Shown: positions 10,560-23,046, counted from the first letter of the stretch. The stretch: 64,000 nucleotides of DNA from Cyathus striatus (GCA_025738555.1 JAOVFP010000018.1:2666001-2730000), one strand, 5' to 3'. Numbers and translations are program-made. The notes: a model not told the origin generated them from the sequence alone.

Positions 10560-12560
10560 GTGTTGTAAATATTCAGTGTATCACGCTTATTAGTTCTGAT
10601 CAGTTCTGATTTGTGTGCATCATCTTAGATAAAATTGGACTGAGATCATTAGGGTTCAATGGATTGGGGATGTACAAATAGAAAAACAAAACATCTCATA
10701 CTGTTACATCTCTGATCAATAATAATACTTGGCATATGAATCAGTCAATCGAGACCCAGCTTAGAGGAAGCGTCGCCTTAATCAGAGCTGCGGTTTCATC
10801 AACCGTTCAATATCCCTTCACTACAATCCCTGTCATGCACAAAAATGAGTGACTTGATAAAACGTAGATTTCTCACAAATTCAGATACATATGTTTTTAG
10901 ATTGTATCAAAAGGTGGGTCCCATCCACTTGAAGAAGCTGTCACATTTACCGAGGGTAACAGAGAATAGCCGTTGAATGACATTTATCATATATGGAACT
11001 TAAATTTATCGTGTGTCACATTAAAACTCAGCTTCAAAAGTCGTTGTGGGTCCTTCGACTCGTTAGAAGATATCTGGTCCAACTTTCAGGGTGCCTTCTG
11101 GTGCCCTACGCATCTTGAAATTTGATAAATGTTATTGACGAGTGTAAATACACGGTACCGTGCGATGCCAATAAGACACGACAATGATAATGGGCCCTGG
11201 ATCACTGATGTATTTGTGGGCGTAGAATTTGATAGCAACAACACGCCCACCATAATTGATTGACTACGTGAGTCATGTAACTTGTAAGCAAGCTGCCAGT
11301 GGACCTATGCAATAGCCTGTAATGGTTCCCAATATCAGTAATCAGTTTGATAAGACAACATATTACGCGTAGGTTACGCATCAGCCGATCCTTTCTTTGC
11401 AGAGCGATACGAAGCGAAGGTACGAAAAGCTCGGAGAAGATATATTTCAACATGGCTCAGTGGGTCCCAACCTTGGCACATTCTTAGTTGCCGGCACTTG
11501 CCTCCAGGCGACTAAATGCGTGAAGAAAACGGCTAATGTATGGATTCTGGAGTCAGTAATCTCTAAGTAGCATGAAACACAGATTATTGCCAGTTGTCGA
11601 TATGTCATCGTCTGTAGGTCCAGTGGCATTTTCAAGGTCCATTCTCGTTGACAACCATAAGTACATCAATAATACCATGCATTTCTACATACCAGGTCCG
11701 CGTCTGTCCATTAGGCGTGTATAGCTTCCTTGCAAGCACGACCCGGAACTTGAAGTGGATAAATGGAGATGGGGTGAACATCAGTTCCCGCTGATTGACT
11801 GATTGACTGACCGATTTCATGCCAGCAGTAAGTACAACTCTAGAAAAATATGCACAGCGAATGATTTTCGAGCCTTTTGGTGGCTGCAGGAGATTTAAGT
11901 TATAGGTGGCAGCGAGCGCTTGCCGTATCGAAGTGTGCTTCCGAGCTCGGTTACCAATCGGCTATGCTCTCGAAAACTGGAAAAACAGCGCTGGTGCTTC
12001 GACCGGAGTGTGTCAAGATGACGTCGAGACTGTTTTGACTTACCGGTTGCCTATAGGCCGCTTTCCACCGCAAATATAATGTGTCCAAGTTATAACAAGG
12101 ATCCACCGCCACATGCCACATGTAGGTTTCTCTGGGTATTTGTTATTTACATTTTAAAAAATACAACGCTTAGCATCGTATAAGTACATGCGAGTACCTG
12201 TACTACGACCTGTATTGTCTCCAGTTACCGTAATGGCGACGCGTTATTAGTAATTGCAAGGATTCTTTGCTTGGACCCACATTTATAATTAGACAGGTTC
12301 AATATATGCGTTGTTGCGGACCTTGGGTGTTAGGCTGATTGGGAACATTTTTACAATGTTTTACTTTGCTTTGTGCTGCGTGCACAGCACAGCAGCGTGG
12401 GTCAGCGTGGTCACAGAGCCTTTTTAGTTCGCTCGCGTTGTTTTTGATGGACCCCTACAACTGTGATCTGATACAAATACCGCGTTTTGTGACTCCGACA
12501 TCCCCTTATTTTAGTCCATCGCAGGATTTAATTGGTGCTGTCTCACAGCGATGTGGCGGT
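10560..12560. other. Intergenic, no supported gene
   Basis: About 2 kb between the BTB remnant and the next gene. Short open frames on the minus strand near 11200-11820 show no recognisable domain and no convincing splice chain. Base composition is mixed, less AT-rich than the transposon blocks. Confidence 0.5.
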
Positions 12561-12571
12561 CACTGATAGTC

Positions 12572-12580
12572 ATATATAAA
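12572..12580 (+). promoter_or_regulatory. TATA box of the 12687 gene
   Basis: ATATATAAA lies ~107 bp before the start codon, a sensible distance for a fungal core promoter. Confidence 0.55.
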
Positions 12581-12686
12581 GGTCCGCAGAAGTTAAGAAT
12601 CTATGACTCAATCCCAAATACCCTCCCACCGCTCTTACTGCAACTAGTAAGTTATTCAGACATTCTCGTCACCGCAGTAGGCCGCA

Positions 12687-13746
12687 ATGAACTTAATAAA
12701 TCGACCACAATCTAACGTCCGTGGCACGACCAAATTGCCGTACCCAACCCCCTCGAGCTCTCGTGCAACGACTCCAAGTGAAATGAGCCAGTTCAACGTA
12801 TCTCCATCTCATTTAAGGCGACGTTCTGGACTATCAGAAATTGCGATGGATAACAATCACCCACAACTTTCAACTCCACCTCCATCCCGTAATAGTATCA
12901 GTGGATCGGGCCGGCTAGAGCAAACAAAGCTTTTAACGCCAGTATCTAATTTTCCTTCTCGTGTCCTTCCGCCATTAGGCACGAAAGGTCTTGATCTAGA
13001 CGAAGATATTACTCTCCAGACGTTTAGGGTACTTTTTAAAAATTTAATTTATACCAGCGCATGCTTTTAACTCTTTTATATAGCTAGGACAGAAAGTTCG
13101 TGTTCGCCGATTCCTTGGTGAAAGGAAAGGATGGACTCCTTGGAAAGAGGGAATTGTTATAAAACAAGAATCCATCATTTCATTCGTTAGTGATGTTTTT
13201 CAATTTTGACGGCAAAAATTTAACACCGCTGCACAGGCTGGCGCCCATGGAAATGGATATTTGGTCAGCATAAAAGCTGATGATGGTTCATACGAAAAAA
13301 TTCCAACATCATTCGCGGCTTTCTATGCAGAAATCTGTAGTGCAGATTCATCGCATTATCCTGAAATAGATCCAAAATTCTGTGCTCGAAGACGGCAGCA
13401 ATCGGTAATTAAACATTCTTCCTGTTTTATAGCAATTTATGCTGAAGAATTTATGTATTAGGATATGGTATACGCCAAGCTACCGGTCTTAAACATGGAC
13501 GCCAGAAGAGTTGTATGGTCGCCAGTTCGCGTTCTGGTATGTGAAACTGTTAAAATTTGGGATGTTCCGACTTATTAATTTCACGCTCAGCACTGGGAAC
13601 GAGGTCAAGTAACTACGAAAATTGTTTCGATGGAAAATCAAACCTCAGGACGCATCTTTGATGTTTCTGAGATTCTTCCATATACACCGGAGACTGCGAA
13701 AGCCTGTAGAGACCAGGGCCATTACGTGTTGGAATCAAATGCGTAA
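12687..13746 (+). CDS. Uncharacterised protein, five exons, 280 aa
   Basis: The model joins exons 12687-13028, 13084-13185, 13237-13404, 13462-13536 and 13591-13746. All four introns are 51-57 nt with GT..AG ends and every exon keeps phase 0, which strongly supports a real gene. The first ~100 residues are Ser/Thr/Pro-rich and probably disordered (PYPTPSSSRATTPSE, STPPPSRNSISGSG). The remainder has two similar-looking segments, LGQKVRVRRF...WTPWKEGIVI and VVWSPVRVLHWERGQVTTKI. These resemble small beta-barrel (SH3/Tudor-like) folds, but that is inference. I do not recognise the family. The start was chosen as the first ATG downstream of the TATA box. No signal peptide or membrane segment is seen. 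Confidence 0.75.
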
Positions 13747-14639
13747 AAATAGGATGGACTTCATTTTTTATTTTGTTCTTTTTTCATGGGTTCTGACTGA
13801 CGCGTCAGTATACTATATTCGGACTATTATTAGACAGTAATAAACAGAATAATGTATGTACGTATAATGCAACGACAAACGTCTATTTACGCTTGGTTCA
13901 CACAGTAATTTGGGGTTCCAGATTCTACATACCGCACATTAGTAATCTTGAAAGGGGAGATCTTTTGTAGGTCAACCGCCGGTCTCTAAGTTGAACTGCG
14001 CGTACCGGTGGAGAGAAACATATCCACCCCAGACCGGACAGGGTTATGTCCCGTTCCATGCGACATTACCGGATCTGTTTGTCGTTGAGAAGGTTCCAAG
14101 TCTGGAGTAGTCAGGGCACTTAGCCTAACATACAGATAAGATAAACAAATACGCCTACAACTCACAACACTTCTCCGGCCCACTGTTCCTGTATAATGAC
14201 CCCTCGCTTTACTGTGTTCTAAGACGTCCACGCGGTGCCCGAGGCCACCATCCTTTCTCGCTGTTTACGAAGCATCCTTCCTTTGCGGAGCCCCAGTTTC
14301 ACCACTTAGCCCCACAGGAAAGATTTGGCGCCGAATGAACGAGGAAGAACACTTATCAGCTAGATTTCGCAGTCGCATCCGCAAATTCGATGCATCCGAG
14401 AGCATATAATACTATAATCAGCTTTGAAATGGATTCATTAACTGGATTTCTATTGTCCTCAAAACTTTATCGCATTCTTATCAGCCCGTGTTTTAGCTAA
14501 ATGGTATCGAGCATTGGAACAAGAAATCAAAGTTCCAAATAGATGCACTTCGGCGGTTGAACTGGCCACTGGGGTGATACGGTTGCTTCGAGAGAGATAC
14601 CCGCTCAGTGACTACCCCTAGGTGGCGCAGCACGAATGA
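13747..14639. other. Intergenic, no supported gene
   Basis: Gap between the 280-aa gene and the promoter of the first exonuclease. I see no domain-bearing frame, repeat or RNA gene in it. Confidence 0.5.
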
Positions 14640-14731
14640 AATCCTAGGCATGAGGAGCATTTCTGAGACTAGAAGTAGCAATTACACGATGGAGGATAGC
14701 GGGACCTGGTACCAGATGGTTAGAATTCTTG

Positions 14732-14741
14732 CTATATATAA
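14732..14741 (+). promoter_or_regulatory. TATA box of exonuclease gene 1
   Basis: CTATATATA ~50 bp before the start codon; the equivalent sits before gene 2. Confidence 0.6.
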
Positions 14742-14786
14742 CCCCCATGAATTAACGAACTGACACCAGCCCGCTTCACCAGCACA

Positions 14787-15596
14787 ATGTCGCTAACCAC
14801 TATCTTTGTCGACACTACCCCCCTCCTCGACGAGTGCCTTGAGCACTTATCTCTCTATGAAGCAATAGCTGTCGACCTCGAAGGCATAAATTTGTCTAGA
14901 GAAGGCAGGATTTCCATTATGCAAATTATTGCAGAGGGTTCCAGCACAGTTTGGCTCATAGACATCACCACATTGGATGCAACCGCATTTAACCATGTCG
15001 ACGCAAATAGCCGAAGTCTAAAGGGAGTACTAGAGTCCCTAGATATTATGAAGGTCGGTTGCTCGCCATATTACTATTAGTTTAATCGAAGCTTACGTTT
15101 AAATCATCATCAGGCATTTTATGATGTCAGGAGCGACTCCGACGCGTTGTACAACCTCTATGGCGTCTTCATGAGGAACGTGTATGACATACAGCTCCTG
15201 GAGGTGGCTTGCCGCCGCTCACTGGGTTTTAACAACGTCAGGTTTCTGCAAGGATTAGGCAAGAGTGTCGATACGTACCTCCGTATGCCTTCAACCTGGG
15301 GGGTAGTGAAGGACGCAGGACTCCGTTTATTTGCTCCCGAATACGGAGGAAGCTACGAGGTTTTTGAGCGCAGGCCCATGGATCCTATTATGATCAAATA
15401 CTGCGCGCAGGACGTCACCATCCTCTTCGACTTGATGAAAGAATTAAAAAGGAAAATCGGTGGGGCATATCGCACTAAGGACTGGGACCAACGAATCAAG
15501 ATGGCCTCCTCTGATCGCACCAGCCTTGCGAAAGGCACGGTTTGCCAGGGTGGTGTAAAGAAGGATCGTAACCGTGCAATTGCACCTCTCATTTGA
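14787..15596 (+). CDS. DEDDy 3'-5' exonuclease-like protein, copy 1 (intact)
   Basis: Two exons, 14787-15053 and 15114-15596, with one 60 nt intron, give 249 aa. The DEDD catalytic set of the RNase H-like exonuclease fold is complete: Asp30 and Glu32 in AVDLEG, Asp97 in the FYDVRSDSDALY motif just after the intron, and Tyr185/Asp189 in YCAQDV, the DEDDy signature. Such EXD1/WRN-exonuclease-like proteins trim nucleic acid 3' ends using two metal ions; substrate and location here are unknown. It stands alone with no helicase or RNA-binding extension. A tandem copy follows at 16292. The two genes and the minus-strand condensin gene are convergent. Confidence 0.85.
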
Positions 15597-15764
15597 CCTC
15601 TGTAGCTGCTCGTCCATAGCCATTAACAGAACTCATGAGTACTTTGGTGTTCGAAATGTCAATATATCTTGCTCACTACTCGGTTTGTCACCACTGCCCA
15701 GTACGAGTTTACGAAGAGCATAAGTTCGTGTATCACTTATCAAACTTAAGATACTTCTCCACGT

Positions 15765-15850
15765 CGTGGCACGCTTCTCCGCAGCCGCGGCCTTCTCACC
15801 ATTAATCTTCTTTTCTTCGCCCTGTTGCCTGTGCTGTAAAGAATGTATAG
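15765..15850 (-). pseudogene. Orphan fragment of the condensin Cnd1 3' end
   Basis: On the minus strand it reads HRQQGEE followed by GEKAAAAEKRAT, matching HRQQGEEDQAFERRVEGKKA of the real condensin gene at 17360-17450, with indels between. It lies in the same position and orientation relative to exonuclease copy 1 as the real condensin end does to copy 2. It is therefore a by-product of the tandem duplication and is not a gene. Confidence 0.8.
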
Positions 15851-16248
15851 CAGTGCAACAAGCTAAATAATCTAGCATTTTTTCAAACTGATCGAGCAGC
15901 TACGCCGGACGCATTAGTACACCAAACGAATGATTCATCTAGGACTTACCATGGGGAAGTTCGTCATAGATAATATACTTTGTGCCTATGATGTTATTGA
16001 ATACCGCGTTTCATCTAAATTGAATCAAGAACACCGAGTATGTGTCTGTCTGGGCCAGAATTAGCCGTGCTCGTCAACGCCGAGAGCAGGCTTTTGACAA
16101 ATACCCACTCGTGAAGTAGGGAGAATCACTTTTATGTGACGCAGAACGAAAATAACGCGTGTGCATGAGGAGTAGTATTCGTCGAACAAGAAGTAGCAAT
16201 TTCCGCGAAGAAGGATGGTGGCGCGCTCTCATAACGAAAGAGTCTTGC

Positions 16249-16255
16249 TATATAA
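16249..16255 (+). promoter_or_regulatory. TATA box of exonuclease copy 2
   Basis: TATATAA ~40 bp before the start codon, in the same context as copy 1. Confidence 0.55.
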
Positions 16256-16291
16256 CATTAGAGAACCCCCCCTGGCGGCTTCAGTAGCAGA

Positions 16292-17099
16292 ATGCCACCA
16301 AAATCCATCTTGGTTGACACCACTCGCGCCCTCCAAGTTTGTATTGCACACATCGCATCAGCTGAATCAATCGCAGTCGACTTGGAAGGCGTAAAACTGT
16401 CTCGCGAAGGAAGGATCTCCATCATACAAATCTTCGCGGAGGGTTCGAACATAGTATGGCTCGTGGACGTCACGACATTCGGCGCACAGGCCTTCGAACA
16501 CGTTGATAAAAATGGTCAAAGTCTTCAGAGCGTATTAGAGTCCCCTGACATCATGAAGGTAAGCCCGTGTGCCAGCGCAATGATAGTCCAATTTCGAACT
16601 CACTGCTAAACCAAAACCAGGCATTTTACGACGTTAGATGCGACTCCGACGCCCTGTACAACCTCTACGGCGTGGGAATGGAGAACGTACGATGTTCAGA
16701 TCCTGGAAGTAGCCTACCGCCGCAGCCAGAACGCAAAAAAACGTTAAATACATCATGGGCCTGGGAAAGAGCGTCGACACATACCTCTGTATGCCTCGGT
16801 CGTGGCAGCGAGTGAAGGACCCAGGACGTCAGTTATTCGCTCCAGAGCTTGGAGGAAGTTACGAGGTCTTCGAACATCGTCCTTTGCACCCCAAGCTTGT
16901 CAAATACTGCGCCCAAGACGTTACAATTCTATTCGACTTGCTGGATGAATTGCAGGATAGGATGAGCAATGTGTACTACGCCAGGGGCTGGGATCGACGA
17001 ATCAGGGCAGCCTCGGCCGCTCGCTCCAATCTTGCAAAAGGTCCAATCTACCGAGGGAGTGGAAATAAGGGTAATAGAGCTATCGCACCTTCCTTCTGA
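16292..17099 (+). pseudogene. DEDDy 3'-5' exonuclease-like, copy 2 (two frameshifts)
   Basis: Exon 1 is 16292-16558 (267 nt, same length as copy 1), then a 62 nt intron and a second exon from 16621. The catalytic motifs are present as sequence: AVDLEG, FYDVRCDSDALY and YCAQDV. The frame is broken twice. Two bases are missing relative to copy 1 near 16686-16690, and one extra A lies in the seven-A run at 16735-16741. Between these the reading uses another frame and meets a TAA. I tried introns that might bypass the breaks and found none that keeps phase. A homopolymer sequencing error could explain the second break but not the first. Most likely a decaying gene. Confidence 0.75.
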
Positions 17100-17246
17100 C
17101 ATCACGTAGCGAAAAGCCGCAGTTTCGTCACCTGGTGTACTCGTAGCCTTTTGAATATTATACTGCAGTCTTCATTATCCTGGTATACAAAAAGTGAAAT
17201 ACAACATCGTTCAGAATAAATTACTAAAACACAATCCCATGAACCT
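17100..17246. other. Convergent intergenic gap
   Basis: Short spacer between the exonuclease copy 2 stop and the condensin stop. Both genes must end transcription here. AT-rich; no distinct terminator structure was recognised. Confidence 0.5.
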
Positions 17247-20200
17247 CTAATCAGAATCATCATCAGCCTGTACCCGTTTCCGTGCAGCTACAGCACACAA
17301 AACATCAGCCTTACACCACACTACGAAACGAAAAGCACTCACTCCTCCTTGTAGCACGCTTCTTCGCAGCAGCCTTCTTCCCCTCCACCCGTCTCTCAAA
17401 CGCCTGATCCTCCTCGCCCTGCTGCCTATGCTCCTCAAGAATCTACCACGACAGATCAGAACCAAAGAACACGCTACAGCCCACCCAAACGTACCTTCTC
17501 AAACTCATCCAACTCAGCATCAGGCTTGTCCTTGGACTTGTTCATCCTCGCTTTGGCCAAAATCTCCGTAAAGCGCTCAAAGACCTTAGGCTCATGCAAC
17601 TTATCGCGGTAGAACTGCAAGCCCTCAATTAGCTTCTTCACAGACCGCTCGGACTTGAAAGGTAGCAAAGAGAGACAGAACGCAATATCGCGCCATTGGC
17701 GGGGATCCTCCGAGAGCCTGAAGCGCTGACACAGTTTCTCGACAATGTTCTCCGCTTGTTTTTCCTTCGAGAGCATCAGCCTCATCATCTCAGCCACCGA
17801 CAACGAAAACACACACCTTTTCAATAAACGTAAAGATATACTTCAAAGTGCTCTGGAAAGTCTCCTCATCAACTGCATGTTCCCCAGTCGACAAATGACT
17901 AATAACTACACAAGCCGCATCAGCATCCAATCCACAACCGCCAAACAAAACACTCACCATCCGGAAGATTATTGTAAATTGCATTATCCTTCGTCGAAAG
18001 CTCACTAAAGAACAGCTTCGCAAGATCCGAAATCCTTGTATCCTTATTCTCTAAACACTTGGCCATTTCGCCCAGCTGTCCCTTGACTTTAATCATCCCG
18101 TTCAAAATCAAATGCGTGAGCACCATCAGCGTGTTCTTCTTCACCACGGGATCATTATCCGAGAGACCTTTGTACAGCTCATTGCTGTTCTCGTCAATGA
18201 TGCTGCTGAACGACACCGCGACGTCTCCCAAGGCAATGACGATATTACTTCGGATGCTGACGTCTTTGGAAGTTTCGAGGATCTTGAACAGCAACCTATG
18301 GTTCTGGTCGCAGAACTGAGAACTGACGCAAAGGAACTTGCTAAACGAAAGCGTAGCCGCCGCGCGAAGAATACGGTTCTAAAAGCCATTATCAGCCTCC
18401 ATCCCCGCACACAAAAACCAAAAAAGCCCACCTTGAATTTATGCGGACTACCACATATATGCACTAACATAGGCCCATACACCGCCAAAAGCGACTCGGG
18501 CCCGTAAAGCAGCTCCGTCTCCCGTATAGCAGCAATCCGTTCTCCAATCTCATCCTCCGCATTCCCCGCAACCTGATCAAGCTCCTCCCCATCCTTAGAC
18601 GCATTATCTCTACTATTATCCTTCGCAGCCTGTTTATCCGCTACCCCACCATTAGCACACCCAACAGCAAGAAAAAAAGTAAAACACACCAGTCTGCTTC
18701 TCGTCCTTCTGCCTCTTCCACTCCCTCTCGACCAACTCCAAATACACGATATGCTTGATAGCAACATGGCCAACGACGAAAAGAAGCTGGCTAAGCTCGA
18801 ACGAATCGCCAAGGTCCTTATCCCCCTCCTGAGGGGGCTGGGTCAGACTGGGCTCCTGGGTCGGCTCAGGCGTAGGCGTAGGTTCATGCGCCCTATCCTC
18901 ATCCATCCCATCCTCTTTCTCCTCTCCACCTTCCCCATCTTCCTCCCCTTCCTTTTCTTTATCCGCTTTCTCCTTCTCCCTCTCAGCAGCAGGCTTGCGC
19001 GAGAAAGCCCTAACAGTTAAAAGTCGAATCAACTCATTACAAAACACATCCGGATGCTCCCCAAGCGCAAAAACGGTATTGATAACTTGCTCCGCGAGCC
19101 CGAACCATTCTCTCGATCGACAAGGGTACTGAATGTCCGTTTTCAGCTTTCGAAAGATCGGGCTGTCCATAGGATAGCGGTGCGTTTTGTCTAAAAGTGA
19201 GCCTGTAGCAGTGTCAGTGCCGTATTACAGGACGAAAGGCGGAGAACCGACCTTTGACTTTCTTCGCGCTCCCATTAAGCCTCTGTAAAGCAACGCAGGT
19301 ATACCTAGCCAGCGTCAAATCCGTCTACACACCATCAGCCCCAATTCAAATACACTACTAATACACATACCTTCCCCAACTTCCCAAGTCCAACTTTCAA
19401 CATCGTATCCACATGGTCCGTGAGCACACTACGCTTCGCAACGGCCAGCATACCAAGGATGATAATAGCTCCACGGCGCTGTTCGCCCGGAAGCAGACGA
19501 TTCAGACCTACACAAAACATCAGCTGCCGCAAGCGAAAGGAAGAAAGAGAAAAGACCAACTGTAAATCTGCCACAGCTTGGCAATAACATCATCATGCAC
19601 ATACCCCTCATCCATCATAATCCGCATCATCTCTTCAAGACTCGTAAGTTCCGCCATGGACGCATCATAAGTTCGCCTGCGAACGTAACCAGTCAATAAC
19701 ATTAAGAGAAGGGAAAGGAAAAAAATAGCGCACTCAATCATATTCTTAGCAATCCTATTAATCTGCGCTTTCGCATCCCTATTATCAGGCAACGCATCAA
19801 AATAAAGGCCCTTATAACACTCCAACAACCTCTGCCTAACACCCTTCAGCTCCTTCCCATCCTCGGACGTCGAGTTCGAATTATCCTTGGTCCAAATGAG
19901 ATGCAACATCCTTTTAATTCCTTCCTATAATCCCATCAGCACTCTCCCACACACCCGAAAGGAGGGAGAAGAACGAACCTTTGCACCCTCAAACCCATAC
20001 TCATGCGCAATCCTGAAAAACTCCATAGCTTCCAACACCTCAGCCTTATGCGTACTCCCCAAAAGCTGGACAATAATCTCCATAGCGCCCTCGACGAACC
20101 TAATAAAGTTCAACGCCTCCGACAAAAACTTCTTCCTCAACCTCAACAAAGAAATCTCTTGCGTTTGTAAATTCGTCAAGGCTGCTTGCTCCTCAGTGAG

Positions 20201-22053
20201 CGCCGCTACGTTCAACTGCGATTTGCGCGGTTTGAGCTTTTGACTTGGTTTCTTGGGTTTCTTCTTTTTAGGCGTGTCCATGATGGAGTCGGTATCATCA
20301 ACAGACATTTCATCCTCATCTTCATCATCCTCTTCTTGATTATCTTCCGGCTCAGTATCGCCACCTTCACCATCCACATCCATCTCCTCATCCCTATCCA
20401 AAAACATCAGCAAGTTCCCAAAAACCAACACAAAGAACGCACCCTTTACCCGCCTCACTCTCCGCCTCCTCCTCCTCCTCCATAACATTCCCAATGCCCC
20501 CCTCAATCTTCTGCAATTCCTCTTTAACCCCATCATACTCCCTCTGAAACACATCCTTCCCCAACATCCCACCATCAACGACAAAATACGGGTGGGTAAG
20601 TATCAACCTTTCCAACACAATCATCGCGCTCTTCCGCACGCTCGCCACCTTATCCTCTAGCGCCTCAACCGCAGCCTTGGTCACCCCAAGCCGTTGCTTC
20701 GGGAACTTATATTTAAGCTCGCAGAGCTTGGCGAGGACGGTGAACACCTTGACGCGGACGTACGACGAGACGTCTAGTATGCGCTCTAGCAGGAGATCGT
20801 ACAACCCCGCGATTTGCTTTTTGGTTTGGTCAGGGTTTGATTCGGTGTCTATTGTATTTGCGAGTTCAACTATGATTGAGCCTATGAGCTCTATCAGGGC
20901 TATACGCATCGGATATGACTACCATTTTCATCAGTAAGAGTAAGGAAAAGAGTAAAAAAAGAGAAACAACGAACCTCAGAATCCAACTGATCCAACAAAA
21001 GCGATAACTGCTTTAGCACCAATCTCGGCGCCAACTCCCCAAACCTCGTCAAAAACCTCGCAAAGACTCGCGGGGACTTATTATCCTGCGCACTAAACGT
21101 CTTGCCCGCAATCTCCCTCAAAATCTCATCGCCCAACTGCGTATGATTAAACTCGGTCGCCAAGAGATATATACACTCGGCCATGGGCTCGCTGAGGTGT
21201 TCCCAGAATTGCAGGAATTGCATGATAGTTATTTGCACCGCGAGCGTTTGAGCGTGGTGTTTGACGGATAGACAGATGATCTTGTAGATTCCTTGTCGGA
21301 TGGCTTGGTTTTTCATGTATGCCTCAGATTCGGCTATTTGGTATGCAGGGCGTGTTATACAGCTGCATCGTTATTAGTAAAGTAAAATAAGGAAAGAAGA
21401 GAACATACTTGATAAACTGATCCCTCTCGCCAGTGGTAATCCAAATCCTCTGCGTCTGCAACCTCAACACCTTGGCAATAAGCGCAAGGACACCAGGTAT
21501 ACTCCCTTCCCAATCTAAATTCTCCCTCCTCGGCACTCTTGTAGGCGCCTTTGCCTTCCCTCCTCTCCCTCTCCTCCCTTTCGCAGGCGCAGGCGCATCC
21601 TCGTCTTCCCTAGGCCGATGCTTCTCCGCAACGCTGGAGAACCAATACAGCAAAAAAGCGAACATTTCTAATGGCGTTTTATGCGCCATATACGCATTCT
21701 GATCCCCTGACTCTATATCCCTAATCGTCGCCTCCAGCTCCGCAAGGAGCCCCGACGTAATCGAGTCGAGCAGCTTCGACAGTTTATCGGAAGGGAGCGA
21801 GGGGGCATGTTTAAGGACACTGCGGTACACATCGAATACCTCGTTGTCCTGTATAGCGTCGCTTGAGTCTGCTATAGCTTCAATTGCCGCTTTTCTTCGT
21901 CTCAGTACCGCATTCCCTTTGTGAAGATGAAAGAGACGAACCTTCAAGGAGTCTATCGGGACTCTCAGACGAGAAGTCATGCTCTTCTGGGATGTCGTAG
22001 TTGGGAATATCAGAGAGAGCATCGATGTGCTCTTGGAGGTGGAAAGTGGCCAT
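17247..22053 (-). CDS. cnd1: Condensin complex subunit 1 (CAP-D2 / Cnd1 / Ycs4)
   Basis: A HEAT-repeat subunit of condensin, which compacts mitotic chromosomes together with SMC2, SMC4 and the kleisin. About sixteen exons separated by ~50-60 nt introns can be chained from ATG 22053 (MATFHLQEHIDALSDIPN) to a stop near 17247. Family landmarks on the minus strand are ERILDVSSYVRVKVFTVLAK and LEDKVASVRKSAMIVLERLI (~20850-20590), SIRSNIVIALGDVAVSF (~18260-18200), then VLTHLILNGMIKVKGQLGEM and AKLFFSELSTKDNAIYNNLP (~18130-17950), the conserved C-terminal condensin signature. Acidic and charged linkers lie at ~20290-20400 and ~18840-19000. Length, roughly 1,200-1,300 residues, fits the family. The final small exon (ARKRVQADDDSD) is the least certain because its phase does not join cleanly. 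Confidence 0.93.
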
Positions 22054-22379
22054 CGGAGGATGGATAGTGGAAGTCAAGCAGAGAGTCAACCGTCAACGCG
22101 TCGAATCACGTGCGTCGTGTCTCGGTTTACGCGACTCGGTTATTCCCGACGACTACAGGGTTTGATGATTTGATCGTTCAGTTGTACAGCCCCTCTCACA
22201 CGGCGGGGTATTAGCTGTCATGTAGAGATCGAAAATGAACAGTCGTGTCATGTGTCATGTACAGCTTTGGACGATTAATAGTCACGTTTGTCACAGTGAG
22301 CTGAACTGGTTTCTATCACCGACTAAGAACAAGAATGAGTCAGCTACTTCAAAGCGGATCAGGGCGCAGGTAATGTGGT
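22054..22379. other. Upstream region of cnd1, no gene
   Basis: Presumed promoter of the condensin gene, directly abutting a small BED-finger element. No clear TATA box on the minus strand. Confidence 0.4.
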
Positions 22380-22996
22380 GGGCAAAACCTCGCCATTTCG
22401 CCTCGCCACGCCTCGCCACTGGTGATCGCCGGGTGGCGAAACTATGAGCATGAAGGAGAGCGGCGATACTCGGCGAGAGTAGAATTATGTAATCTGTAAT
22501 TTGTAAAATTTTATCGTCATGCTGGCATCGTTGCAATACCGAAATCGCACCGAAATGGGGAAAAACAAGGGAGGAAGACCTGCGGACACATTTATCAACA
22601 ACCATTTTACAAAGAAGGAGTGTAATCCTAGTACAAAACGATGGACAGTTGTTTGTAACTACTGCTCGATGGAACTAGTTCACTGTGCCAATGGAAGATG
22701 CTCCATACACCTAGCTAATGGCCTACAATGCTCATGTTTACAACACCTCTCTCATTGATATCATATGCAGAGGACAGCTCCCTTCGATTCAGAACACTGT
22801 CGTTGATACTCCGACTGAAGGAAATAGTGGCAATTGGGATTGCGAATCGTTGCTTCGTTCAATGGGACTATAGAATTTGTATTACGTAGTTACATCAATT
22901 ACTAATACATTCGCCAGCCTCGCCACCTTTTGCCATTTTCTCACGCCAGGTTTTGCCCTCGCCTGGCGTGGCGAGGCTCTCCGTGAGGTTTTGCCC
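22380..22996 (+). mobile_element. Short hAT-like element with BED-finger remnant
   Basis: The left end GGGCAAAACCTC at 22380 is matched by its reverse complement at 22985-22996. Both ends continue with GCCTCGCCACGCC-type words. Inside, an ATG at 22557 opens a frame reading MGKNKGGRPADTFINNHFTK then WTVVCNYCSMEL, the W..C..C start of a BED zinc finger, which ends after ~67 residues. No 8 bp TSD was found. Probably an internally deleted, non-autonomous hAT relative. Confidence 0.6.
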
Positions 22997-23038
22997 CGTA
23001 CACTAGGCGCAGGGCGTCTGTCACCGTCAATCTTTGTG

Positions 23039-23046
23039 GTTCTTTC
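23039..23046 (+). repeat. Left 8 bp target-site duplication of hAT copy 2
   Basis: GTTCTTTC, repeated exactly at 27330-27337. Confidence 0.93.

Larger units (their letters stand above)
14640..15860 (+). repeat. Segmental duplication, left unit (exonuclease plus condensin 3' fragment)
   Basis: The unit matches 16155-17450. The promoters share GCATGAGGAG, an AGAAGTAGCAATT word and CTTGCTATATA. The exonuclease genes have the same exon layout (first exon 267 nt in both). After the stop codon, 15765-15850 is a diverged copy of the last condensin exons at 17360-17450. Confidence 0.85.
16155..17450 (+). repeat. Segmental duplication, right unit
   Basis: Partner of 14640-15860. This unit is still joined to the full-length condensin gene, so it is the ancestral location and the left unit is the derived copy. 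Confidence 0.8.

Noticed and set aside
11200..11820. Possible minus-strand two-exon gene
   Set aside because: No domain, no clear start context and no splice chain with consistent phase.
16686..16745. An intron that would repair exonuclease copy 2
   Set aside because: GT and AG candidates exist, but none joins exon 1-side frame to the downstream frame without losing conserved sequence or phase.
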